A stretch of DNA of 6,517 bases from Nostoc sp. CHAB 5715 (GCF_020829685.1 NZ_JAIVFR010000378.1:1-6517); one strand, 5' to 3'; shown: positions 1 to 6,420, numbered from the stretch's first letter. Notes: a model not told the origin generated them from the letters alone. Numbers and translations: made by a program.

Positions 1-90
1 CACCAAAGCAGAGCATCTCTGCAACAAGAAAGCGATCGCTCAGAGAATAACGATGGCCAACAGGCTCAAGAACGCCTGATTGCAAGTTGA
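1..90 (+). pseudogene. Inverted duplicate of the last 29 codons of the VirB4-like gene
   Basis: Read on the plus strand from base 1, this stretch encodes HQSRASLQQE through to the ending QERLIAS and a TGA at 88-90. This is exactly the C-terminus of the VirB4-like ATPase encoded on the opposite strand at 163-3510. The two tails face each other. The copy is cut by the window edge, so the sequence cannot show whether a whole second gene or only this fragment exists. Identity over the shared part is complete, including the 8 bases after the stop codon. It is most likely a fold-back duplicate (an artefact or a very recent rearrangement) and not an independent gene. Confidence 0.75.
32..39. repeat. 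HIP1 octamer GCGATCGC (others listed)
   Basis: GCGATCGC occurs at 32-39, 214-221 (the mirror copy of the first in the inverted repeat), 986-993, 1280-1287, 4829-4836 and 6299-6306. This density of roughly one per kilobase is characteristic of many cyanobacteria and is the main taxonomic clue. The sites fall in all genes except the 211-residue one. Confidence 0.9.
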
Positions 91-98
91 TATATCTA

Positions 99-129
99 TC
101 AATCTGATAAAGGTAAGTTTAGATTTCAT
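99..129 (-). CDS. 5' end of a fourth operon gene, cut off by the inverted repeat
   Basis: After the VirB4-like stop codon (163-165), the minus strand carries a strong Shine-Dalgarno sequence AAGGAAGG (136-143), a 6-base spacer and an ATG at 127-129. Ten codons read MKSKLTFIRL before the reading frame enters the inverted copy at base 98. The true product therefore cannot be read. The frame runs on to a TGA at 40-42, but those residues are antisense of the virB4 tail and should not be taken as real protein. A short basic start followed by hydrophobic residues would suit a signal peptide or membrane anchor, as expected for another secretion-apparatus gene, but ten residues cannot identify it. 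Gene spacing from the VirB4 stop is 33 bp, consistent with one operon. The start is well supported; the function is unknown. Confidence 0.6.
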
Positions 130-135
130 GATTGA

Positions 136-143
136 CCTTCCTT
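136..143 (-). promoter_or_regulatory. Strong ribosome binding site of the truncated fourth gene
   Basis: The minus strand reads AAGGAAGG, 6 bases before the ATG at 127-129. It is the best Shine-Dalgarno match in the window and is the main reason to believe a real gene starts here. Confidence 0.65.
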
Positions 144-154
144 AATGCAGTTTC

Positions 155-252
155 TAGATATATCAACTTGCAATCAGGCGTTCTTGAGCCTGTTGGCCAT
201 CGTTATTCTCTGAGCGATCGCTTTCTTGTTGCAGAGATGCTCTGCTTTGGTG
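155..252 (-). repeat. Right arm of the perfect 98-bp inverted repeat
   Basis: This is the reverse complement of 1-98. It contains the last 29 codons and TGA stop of the VirB4-like gene plus 8 bases downstream of the stop. This arm is continuous with the intact gene, so it is the original and the left arm is the copy. Confidence 0.97.
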
Positions 253-3200
253 GGGCCTGTCCCCAGGACTTACGGCTGGGCGTAACCAATCGCGCAATAC
301 TGCGGTTTGATGTATCTCTCCACCAATATGCTTAAAGCCTTTGTTTTCCTTCAAAGCAGGAATGTAAGCATCTGTAAATGCTCTCAGTCCTAACAGATTG
401 CCTTTAGCGGTATCTGGATACTGAGCCATCACCCGTTCTCGTGCTTCTCGTTCATCCTGGTTATTGGCAACACTGGCCAGCATCATTTCTCCAGGGTAAA
501 AGCGGGTACGCCAGAATCTACCACCTGTTTCTACTAGCCAGCAGGAATAAAGGTCGCTGGTACGGGGCAAAAATGCTTCAGTTGCATTCTGACTGATAAT
601 ATTGACGGGATAGCCTAGATACTGTTGGAAAGAAGCAATACCGCTACTGGTAATACGTCCGGTAATCCGATAGGTCATGTTCTGCATAATTTGAGCGCCT
701 GTCGAACACTCGCAAATGGTATCCGGGTCTTGGGACATCAGCAGAACAGCAATGCCTTCTTTTCTTCCCGTGGCACAGGTTTCGCCTATAATCTGGGCAA
801 AGCCATCTTTACGTAACAATACGGAAAGCTCATCGCCAATAAACAAACTCTTAGGATGGGATAAGGCATTACGGATACAGGCACTATGGGCGTTAATTGC
901 CATCAAGTAAGCATCCTGTTCGTTACTCAATCCACTGAGGGCAAAGAATTTAATCGCTGGTAATGGGGAAAAAGTGCTGGGACGAGCGATCGCTTTCCCC
1001 AACCTAGATGCTAGTAAAGCGCTAACCTGATTTTGGATTTGGTTGAGTGCTTGTCGGTCAATTTCTTCAAAGGATCTCAGATTAAGGCGCTCTCTAGTGC
1101 AGAACTTGACGAAATCTGGTAGTGTGGGTATCTGCTGCCATTCTGGTGAAAGCCAACCCATCTCAAATGCTCGGTTGTAGCGAGTAATAATTTCTGCGTC
1201 TTTTAAAAATACGTCCAAAGCTTTGACTAGCAAGGCATCAACCCGTTGAGCTAAATGGGGGTTTGTGACTTTACCCATTGCGATCGCTGTTAATGCTTTG
1301 CGAATAAAATCCTTCCACGATTCCATGCGCCGTTCCCGTTCTGACTTGTCGAACCGTCGCAAATCTGGCGGTTCCAGTAGGTTACTGCTGCCACTGGAAA
1401 TATCGTAATATGCTCCTTGCTCGCCCAAAAGCTCAATTGCCGTCTTGAAAGTGCTGTTACCACTAGCAGAGATATCCATACCAACAACGGGAATATTGTT
1501 AGCTAATGCCTCTAGAGCAAAGCGCCATCCCAAAACGCTCTTTCCTGAGCCGGAAGTACCTGTAATTAGAGCGCGTCCAATCTGTTGGTGAAATAAGTCA
1601 ACATAAATAGGCTTGCCACCACGGCTGGTAAGGAATTCCACACCCTGTTTATCGATGTCCTTGGGGACAGTTAGGGGCATAATCCCAGCCACAGTATGGG
1701 TATCCAAAGTTATTCTGCGTTCGCTGAGATTACCTCCATGCAGCAACCATTTGCAGGTAATCGGCAGGGTTTGCAGCCAAATTTCCCAAGCAATATTACG
1801 CTCTCGAATGACTTTGGCAGTCTCAAAACTGTTAGCCAATAAGTTGCAAGCGTGGGTTAACTCTTGGGCACTGTGGCGGTAAACTAGAAATACAGGCGCA
1901 CAGTGCAACGCTTTCGTGCCTTCATAAAGTCGTCGTTGGGCTTCAAAGGATTCCTCCTGTTTGATTTCCGCTCCAACGTCCCGTCCCTGTCCTTTGGTTA
2001 TAGCTAAAGTGCGGGCTGTTTTGGATTGTTTTGCCTGACGCGCCAGGTTGTCTTGGATGAAGAAGTCATTGCTGCGGCTGATTTCAATCCAAGCTTCTGT
2101 ATCGTGGACGTAGCTGGAAGCAAGGATTTTCCAGACCCACTTTAGCTGATCTTGGGCATTAGACCAACCGACAGGGGGATCTGTTACGACCATGACTCCA
2201 CAAACCTTACTTTTACCTGTCAGGTAAACTCGGTCATTATCTCCCCGATGTTCGGGACAAGCAGAACGTCCCTGTTGTCCTTCAATCAGTAATGTACAAA
2301 TGTGCTTATCGGTGGTTATGGTTTCTGTTAACTCCAGTCCCGTCTCAGTCTCCTTCAGTGTAATGACTTGGGGAATAGGAGGTGCTGCACCCTCATTAAA
2401 TCGATTCCAAAGCCACTGCCACAAATCTGTAGCATTGCAAGGTGTTACTTCTAAGCCAATTTTGGTATTGAGTAACAATTCCCACTGGATAAATCCTTGC
2501 TGAAACCCTTGCAGTAAGAGCTTTTTGAAAAACTCTTCTTGGTAAATGCGTTTGTTCCCTGTAATCAATTCAACTGCCCAAGAGCCAAATTTTCTGCATT
2601 TTTCAATCAGTCCACCCACAAAATCCTTTTGCTGTGAACCAGCTTCATCATCGCTTGTCCAAGTACAGAAGGCGATTTGGTTCCAGATTTGGCGAGAACC
2701 TGCTTCCTTGAGTTGTTCCACCCGCAATTGCTCGTTGCGAAGCAGCACAGAAACTGGTTTCAAGTGGCAATCGTCTGCTAAGGCAGTAAGCGGGGTTTGG
2801 CGTTTGTGGGGTACTCCCTTGGCAGAGCCTGTCCGCAGGGGATATGACTCAGTATCATCACTAGAACAGCCTGTACAAAAGGTAATTTTTTCACCGGGGG
2901 GTAGTTCTTTCAAACCCTCTTCGATAGAGTGGGCAAATTCACTGACCTCATTTTCATGCAGTATGTCATGCAGTCCAGCGATGCGAAACCCAAACACGAG
3001 TTGATACTGAGAGTTGCCTTTATCCAATAACAGGGCAGCCACTTCACGATCATCCTTCTTAATTTCTGCAATACAGCAGATGTTTACCTCATTTTGGAAG
3101 GGCATGAGCTTACTTTTGCCTCCATATTGATTCGGTACAATCAGTGGCTTGAATCGGATTTGTACTTGCGAGTCTGCATAGCGCCGACGTACCCACCAGG

Positions 3201-3510
3201 GTCGATATTCGGGGATCGGTGAGATGTAAATGCTGTTACTATTGCACCACTCTGTTCCCGGTGGATTACGCCAACGATCTAAAAACTGATGGGGCTGTTT
3301 GCCTGTGAGAATCCACCAACTGATAATTAGCCAGAAGGAGGTGGCAAAGAACCAACCCATACCCAAACTGAGTAAACCATTGGTGAGAACATAGCAAACT
3401 ACAATGATGGCAATCCAAGGAAGTAGCTGTTCAGCCGGAATTGGCCCAATGCTGGCTTGCTTGCCTAAAATCCGATTGACTTTGATGAATTCTCGATTGT
3501 CTTGTGCCAT
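163..3510 (-). CDS. virB4: VirB4-type conjugation ATPase with VirB3-like membrane N-terminus
   Basis: VirB4-family ATPases power pilus assembly and substrate transfer at the inner face of the membrane in type IV secretion systems. The protein has 1115 residues. Two hydrophobic segments at about 29-49 and 51-69 precede the cytoplasmic part, a layout that suggests a fused VirB3-like subunit (inference). The Walker A motif GTSGSGKS is at 651-658 (Lys657), the Walker B motif SLFIGDE at 888-894 (Asp893, Glu894), and a downstream MSQDP motif (925-929) matches the sensor-like strand of this ATPase class. All key residues are present, so it should be active. The start is ATG with only a weak ribosome site (GAGAA about 13 bases upstream). 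It follows the pilin-like gene after 206 bp and precedes a truncated fourth gene. Residues 222-235 may derive from a dispersed repeat. A coupling protein (VirD4/TraG) is the main alternative, but the length and motif spacing favour VirB4. Confidence 0.88.
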   Translation of the reverse strand: MAQDNREFIKVNRILGKQASIGPIPAEQLLPWIAIIVVCYVLTNGLLSLGMGWFFATSFWLIISWWILTGKQPHQFLDRWRNPPGTEWCNSNSIYISPIPEYRPWWVRRRYADSQVQIRFKPLIVPNQYGGKSKLMPFQNEVNICCIAEIKKDDREVAALLLDKGNSQYQLVFGFRIAGLHDILHENEVSEFAHSIEEGLKELPPGEKITFCTGCSSDDTESYPLRTGSAKGVPHKRQTPLTALADDCHLKPVSVLLRNEQLRVEQLKEAGSRQIWNQIAFCTWTSDDEAGSQQKDFVGGLIEKCRKFGSWAVELITGNKRIYQEEFFKKLLLQGFQQGFIQWELLLNTKIGLEVTPCNATDLWQWLWNRFNEGAAPPIPQVITLKETETGLELTETITTDKHICTLLIEGQQGRSACPEHRGDNDRVYLTGKSKVCGVMVVTDPPVGWSNAQDQLKWVWKILASSYVHDTEAWIEISRSNDFFIQDNLARQAKQSKTARTLAITKGQGRDVGAEIKQEESFEAQRRLYEGTKALHCAPVFLVYRHSAQELTHACNLLANSFETAKVIRERNIAWEIWLQTLPITCKWLLHGGNLSERRITLDTHTVAGIMPLTVPKDIDKQGVEFLTSRGGKPIYVDLFHQQIGRALITGTSGSGKSVLGWRFALEALANNIPVVGMDISASGNSTFKTAIELLGEQGAYYDISSGSSNLLEPPDLRRFDKSERERRMESWKDFIRKALTAIAMGKVTNPHLAQRVDALLVKALDVFLKDAEIITRYNRAFEMGWLSPEWQQIPTLPDFVKFCTRERLNLRSFEEIDRQALNQIQNQVSALLASRLGKAIARPSTFSPLPAIKFFALSGLSNEQDAYLMAINAHSACIRNALSHPKSLFIGDELSVLLRKDGFAQIIGETCATGRKEGIAVLLMSQDPDTICECSTGAQIMQNMTYRITGRITSSGIASFQQYLGYPVNIISQNATEAFLPRTSDLYSCWLVETGGRFWRTRFYPGEMMLASVANNQDEREARERVMAQYPDTAKGNLLGLRAFTDAYIPALKENKGFKHIGGEIHQTAVLRDWLRPAVSPGDRPHQSRASLQQESDRSENNDGQQAQERLIAS
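2806..2847 (-). repeat. Possible dispersed-repeat-derived segment inside the VirB4-like gene
   Basis: The stretch encodes residues 222-235 (SYPLRTGSAKGVPH). The nucleotide segment around GGCAGAGCCTGTCCGCAGG has outer TCCC/GGGA arms, and its base composition and peptide (PLRTGSAKG-like) resemble short repeats scattered through Nostoc genomes, as I recall them. It sits in the variable region between the membrane segments and the ATPase core, where an in-frame insertion would be tolerated. Only one copy is in the window, so membership in a repeat family is unproven. Confidence 0.35.
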
Positions 3511-3616
3511 ATTTTTGTAATTCTCTGGTGCTGCATTAGTAGTCAGTCAACCAAGAAGTGACAAGTGAAGATAAGCGGGAGAATAGGACTTTTCTTCTTG
3601 TCATAAACCTCTCAAA

Positions 3617-3631
3617 GTTGTCTAGACCAAC
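3617..3631. promoter_or_regulatory. Candidate operator: near-palindrome containing CTAGACCAA
   Basis: GTTG-TCTAGA-CCAAC has a 6-bp palindromic core flanked by 4-bp complementary arms that are offset by one base. The nonamer CTAGACCAA within it (3622-3630) recurs at 6479-6487 upstream of the first operon gene. It lies 112-120 bp before the VirB4-like start. A shared 9-mer between two such short regions is only mildly improbable by chance. Confidence 0.2.
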
Positions 3632-3647
3632 TATGCTCATCCCCCAC

Positions 3648-3689
3648 TGATGAATTCTGACGAATGTTTTCTGACTTCTGAATTCTTAT
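3648..3689. repeat. Degenerate heptamer-period repeat (TTCTGAC units), about six units
   Basis: TTCTGAC occurs at 3655-3661 and 3669-3675, and TTCTGAA at 3676-3682. The octamer TGAATTCT occurs at 3651 and 3679, exactly 28 bases (four heptamers) apart. Flanking heptamers at 3648, 3662 and 3683 are degenerate versions in the same phase. Short tandem heptameric repeats in intergenic DNA are well known in heterocyst-forming cyanobacteria. Role unknown; they usually lie between genes. Confidence 0.65.
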
Positions 3690-3716
3690 TTAATGGGTAT
3701 AAAATTCAAGTTGGGT

Positions 3717-4352
3717 TTACCTGATGGCTGATGTTGTTCCTGTGCCATTACCGACAAATATAAAAGTGATGACATCAATGGCAATAACGATGGAGAATGC
3801 TAAACCAACTTGAGTAACAATTGGTCGCCAGTCGTTACCTTGCTGTGCTTGGTTATAGGCAAATAGAGAAGCAGCAGCAACCAGCAGCAAAAATGCACCT
3901 CGGATGAGGTTGAATGTCAAACCAACAACGTTGGCATCTAAAGTGCTAGTGGAACCGCCTCCTGCTTGGGAACTTTGTTGGGCTAAATTGTTGAAGAAGC
4001 TTTCCAACCCGCTTAAGAAAATAGCTTGGGCTGGAGTTGTAAAGGTATCGAGTAAAGCGGTAACAGTGATAATGGCGGCAACAATATGCCAAAAGCGAAT
4101 TTTTCTACCTAAATACTTTTCTAAAATTGGTACTGTCCGAATTACATACCCAATACTCAAGAAAACAATGGTGGCACATCCCAAAATAGTGACGAATATG
4201 GGTTTGGTAGCTAATAAATAAATTCCAATCGCAAGACATAGTAAAATGAAAAATAAGTCTGTACGGTTGATTTTCAGGTTTTTCAAGTTGGTTGAAAATT
4301 TCCGAGATGACAGCAGTTTTAACTGAGAAATGTGAGATTTTGTGTTGTTCAT
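3717..4352 (-). CDS. Membrane protein with C-terminal VirB2/TrbC-like pilin region
   Basis: This 211-residue protein has five hydrophobic segments at about 33-49, 52-73, 88-104, 146-166 and 182-201. The third ends in TTPAQA (105-110), which looks like a signal-peptidase I site after Ala110. Cleavage there would release a 101-residue product with two membrane helices joined by a short polar loop (NQAQQGNDWRP, 167-177), the size and shape of mature VirB2/TrbC pilins. The inference is a conjugative pilin precursor with an unusual 110-residue N-terminal extension carrying two further membrane segments. There is no internal Met; the ATG is preceded by GAGAAGAG (4357-4364) at 4 bases, supporting the long form. 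It starts 22 bp after the 681-residue gene and lies upstream of the ATPase, an order seen for virB2-virB3-virB4. It could instead be an unrelated small membrane component of the channel. No clear sequence signature proves pilin identity. Confidence 0.6.
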   Translation of the reverse strand: MNNTKSHISQLKLLSSRKFSTNLKNLKINRTDLFFILLCLAIGIYLLATKPIFVTILGCATIVFLSIGYVIRTVPILEKYLGRKIRFWHIVAAIITVTALLDTFTTPAQAIFLSGLESFFNNLAQQSSQAGGGSTSTLDANVVGLTFNLIRGAFLLLVAAASLFAYNQAQQGNDWRPIVTQVGLAFSIVIAIDVITFIFVGNGTGTTSAIR

Positions 4353-4374
4353 TTTTCTCTTCTCGTTTGTAGAA

Positions 4375-6420
4375 TTAAACTTGCATTTCTGGTTTGGTGG
4401 CTTTTCTTTGAGTTTGTTTCTGGCGTTGGCTTGCAGTATCTTTATCAGTCTGGGCTTGGGTAGAGCGAGTTGATTGCTGATTGTCCAGTAACGTTTCTAT
4501 CTCCCGCAGGGGGATGCTACACTGCAAAATCTCCGGGGGCTGCCCTGGTACTAAAACGGCATCAAGCACTTGTTCATCGTTACGATTAGGGTTAAATCCT
4601 TGAAGTAGCCGTGTATCATTGGGCAGTTTTACTACTTCAAACTCGTACTTGACTTTGCCCTTTTCAGTCCAGGTGAATGTCGGTTCATCGTTGCTGTTAA
4701 ATCGGTTAGGTAGTTGTTCTTGAAATTTTTGAATTAATGCTTGGGTACTGGCTTTGAGGGCGTATTCTTCTTTCGACTGTGGCAGTTTGCAGATGCCCGT
4801 CTTTTCATCAGGGCTAAGATTGTCTTGTGCGATCGCCCACTGTCCCTGAGTGCGAGTACCAGCAAAGAGTGTTTCACCTTGGGTATTTTCTAAAGCGATG
4901 GCTACGCCCGCCGCAGGCATCGCTACCTGCTTATCCTGTGCTTCTACCCATAAAGTTTTGTTACTGGAAATGGCGATACCTGCTTCGGGTGATTGGTCAA
5001 ATAATTCACCAGCAACTTTGGCAAACCCCACTAAAGCATCAGCACAGGCAGCTTGTTGTTGCTGTACTTGGCGTTTCGTCAGATGTTCTAAAATGTCAAC
5101 CTCTGCTGGTGGCTGGCTAGTAGAGTTAGGTTGGACAATATCTGCATCAGTTTCTGATTCGACAGCAGTAGAATTATTTTGTCGTGCTGCCATCTGTTTT
5201 TCCAATCGGCTAACTACCATTTCTAAACGGTCAAGTCGCTTGGAAAGAACTTTCAGGTAGGCTTCAATTTGGTCAAGCTGTTCGCTGACGCTGGCATCCT
5301 TATCTAATTCAAATGGTTGAGATTGGTATTTGGGGTCTAGTTTGGAATCAAGATTGTCTACTTTAGAGCCGATTTTGGTAGCAGCTACAGCCAGTGGATT
5401 GTCTGCGGTTGATTCTTTAGATACAGTTTGAAAATCTTGAGACTTTTGAGACTCTGATGAGTCCGGCTTTGCTTCTTGCAAGCGACTGGCTATGTTATCT
5501 ACGCGGTCATTCTGCTGTTGCAGTTCTTTGAGAATTCGTTCAAGCCGCTTTTCATCAGCTTCGGCTGCTAGCTGTTCCAAAACACCTTGTCCCACAGCAA
5601 TTCCCAGAGATGCCAGTTGTCCTGTTAAGCCTGCTAAATTCACCCCATTCACTTCTCGTCCGTTGGTGGCAGCTGTGGCACTTAAACGCGAAGCTTCGTC
5701 TAGAGGCTCTCTGGATTTGGAGTTTTTGGCAGCAGTTTTATTGGTCTTAGCTCTGTCCTGAGTTTTAGGTTGTGTTTTAGGCTGAGAATTACTTTGGGTT
5801 TTAGTTGAAGTTTTGGCTTGAGTTTTAGTTTGGGCTGCGCTAACACGACTAACAGATGGCTCGTCTTCTTCACCTAAGTCATCTAGGTCGTCTAGTTTAG
5901 TGTTGAAATCATCATTTAATAGGTCGTCTAGTTCGTCGTTTGTATCATCTATTTCTTCATTTTCTTCATCTAAATCGAGCAGGTCATCTTCTAGTTCATC
6001 ATCGAGATCGTCTAGTTCTGTTTCAGCAAAACCGCAAATTTCAGCAATGTTAGAAGGGGTGAAGTAGTTTTCATCTTTGCTGGTAATTCCTTCGAGGTTT
6101 TTAATCAGGTACTTGCCACTGGTTCTGTGGTTCGGATCATTGGTGAGGTAGAAGCGATAGCCTCTAATCTCGTCATCATCCCCACCTCCTACACAGAGTT
6201 CTACTGTGATGGGGGCTTTACCCGATTCCTGGCTGTAGTTTTCTACATAGGCTTTAAAGTCTTCGTGGGACTGGATAGAATCATCTTGAATTGAGGATGC
6301 GATCGCTTTATCCAATGTGTTTTCAATATGGCGGAGTTTGCGGCGATCTGTCAGGTTTTCCCATGAGCGATTTTGAGAATTTTGTCTTTGCTTAGGTTTG
6401 GTCAGTGTTTTGGTAGCCAT
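4375..6420 (-). CDS. Large multi-tract hypothetical protein of the conjugation operon
   Basis: I do not recognise this 681-residue protein. It has no signal peptide. Residues 23-131 appear folded (helix, then an ITVELCVGGG...RGYRFYL strand pair, then SGKYLIKNL). Residues 133-187 are extremely acidic (32 Asp/Glu of 55, one Lys) with repeated LDDL units. Residues 191-237 are basic and low-complexity, with KTQ repeated at 199, 207, 215 and 219. A Gly/Leu/Ala-rich stretch (257-285) leads into coiled coils at about 281-316 and 378-413. A second folded region spans about 440-645, and the tail is polar and Gln/Lys-rich. A 29-bp dispersed repeat encodes residues 500-509. It is first in the visible operon, 22 bp before the pilin-like gene, so a transfer role is likely: relaxase accessory, DNA-binding or scaffold protein. 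The N-terminal strand pair faintly recalls regions following relaxase domains in mobilisation proteins, but no relaxase catalytic motif is present. The ATG (MATKTL) has only a weak ribosome site. Confidence 0.85.
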   Translation of the reverse strand: MATKTLTKPKQRQNSQNRSWENLTDRRKLRHIENTLDKAIASSIQDDSIQSHEDFKAYVENYSQESGKAPITVELCVGGGDDDEIRGYRFYLTNDPNHRTSGKYLIKNLEGITSKDENYFTPSNIAEICGFAETELDDLDDELEDDLLDLDEENEEIDDTNDELDDLLNDDFNTKLDDLDDLGEEDEPSVSRVSAAQTKTQAKTSTKTQSNSQPKTQPKTQDRAKTNKTAAKNSKSREPLDEASRLSATAATNGREVNGVNLAGLTGQLASLGIAVGQGVLEQLAAEADEKRLERILKELQQQNDRVDNIASRLQEAKPDSSESQKSQDFQTVSKESTADNPLAVAATKIGSKVDNLDSKLDPKYQSQPFELDKDASVSEQLDQIEAYLKVLSKRLDRLEMVVSRLEKQMAARQNNSTAVESETDADIVQPNSTSQPPAEVDILEHLTKRQVQQQQAACADALVGFAKVAGELFDQSPEAGIAISSNKTLWVEAQDKQVAMPAAGVAIALENTQGETLFAGTRTQGQWAIAQDNLSPDEKTGICKLPQSKEEYALKASTQALIQKFQEQLPNRFNSNDEPTFTWTEKGKVKYEFEVVKLPNDTRLLQGFNPNRNDEQVLDAVLVPGQPPEILQCSIPLREIETLLDNQQSTRSTQAQTDKDTASQRQKQTQRKATKPEMQV
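4894..4924. repeat. Palindromic cyanobacterial small dispersed repeat inserted in frame
   Basis: Terminal arms AGCGATG (4894-4900) and CATCGCT (4918-4924) enclose a GC-rich core containing GCCCGCCGCAGG. This matches a short palindromic repeat that is extremely common in Nostoc/Anabaena genomes and often found inside genes, where it is translated as AMPAAG-type peptides. Here it is read on the minus strand as residues 500-509 of the 681-residue protein (AMPAAGVAIA), with the frame kept. The local GC content is much higher than that of the surrounding gene. Confidence 0.75.
5870..6022 (-). repeat. Internal acidic LDDL repeat tract (coding)
   Basis: On the plus strand the 13-mer AGGTCGTCTAGTT occurs at 5885-5897 and 5921-5933, and a near copy (GATCGTCTAGTT) at 6006-6017. 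They encode LDD(L) units of the acidic segment of the 681-residue protein. The repetition at DNA level suggests growth by slippage or short duplications. Confidence 0.6.

Larger units (their letters stand above)
1..98 (+). repeat. Left arm of a perfect 98-bp inverted repeat
   Basis: Bases 1-98 are the exact reverse complement of 155-252, with no mismatch or gap seen (position i pairs with 253 minus i). The 56-bp centre at 99-154 is unique. Pairing is still perfect at base 1, so the arm may continue beyond the window. Both arms carry a HIP1 octamer (32-39 and 214-221). Confidence 0.97.
3511..3716. other. 206-bp intergenic region between pilin-like and VirB4-like genes
   Basis: No coding potential or GC-rich terminator hairpin was seen. 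It holds a heptamer-period repeat (3648-3689) and a near-palindrome GTTG-TCTAGA-CCAAC (3617-3631). A weak inverted pair TGACAAG/CTTGTCA (3559-3565 and 3597-3603) has a 31-base gap. The gap is long compared with the 22 bp and 33 bp separating the other genes, so it could carry an internal promoter for the ATPase gene. No convincing -35/-10 pair was recognised. Confidence 0.6.

Noticed and set aside
1..252. The palindrome as a transcription terminator
   Set aside because: The arms are about 98 bp and include coding sequence, with a 56-base loop and no T-run. This is far outside the form of an intrinsic terminator.
1..252. The palindrome as terminal inverted repeats of an insertion sequence
   Set aside because: There is no transposase between the arms (the centre is 56 bp), no target-site duplication can be seen, and one arm is ordinary gene sequence.
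132..335. 67-codon plus-strand open frame starting in the palindrome centre
   Set aside because: It runs antisense through the ATPase gene tail with no ribosome site of its own.
2546..3004. 152-codon plus-strand open frame opposite the ATPase gene
   Set aside because: It lies entirely antisense to the well-supported VirB4-like gene, has low-complexity Ser/Cys-rich composition and no ribosome site or recognisable domain.
163..3510. Coupling protein (VirD4/TraG) identity for the ATPase
   Set aside because: The length, the long N-terminal domain before Walker A at residue 651 and the position after a pilin-like gene fit VirB4 better.
3559..3603. TGACAAG/CTTGTCA inverted pair as a terminator hairpin
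   Set aside because: Only 7 bp of stem with a 31-base gap and no following T-run on the transcribed strand.
4850..5260. 136-codon plus-strand open frame opposite the 681-residue gene
   Set aside because: It is a shadow of the real gene; the Cys/Ala/Ser-rich product reflects antisense reading of Gln- and Ala-rich codons.
4375..6420. Relaxase identity for the 681-residue protein
   Set aside because: No HUH histidine cluster or catalytic-tyrosine motif was found; the N-terminal resemblance is too faint to support it.
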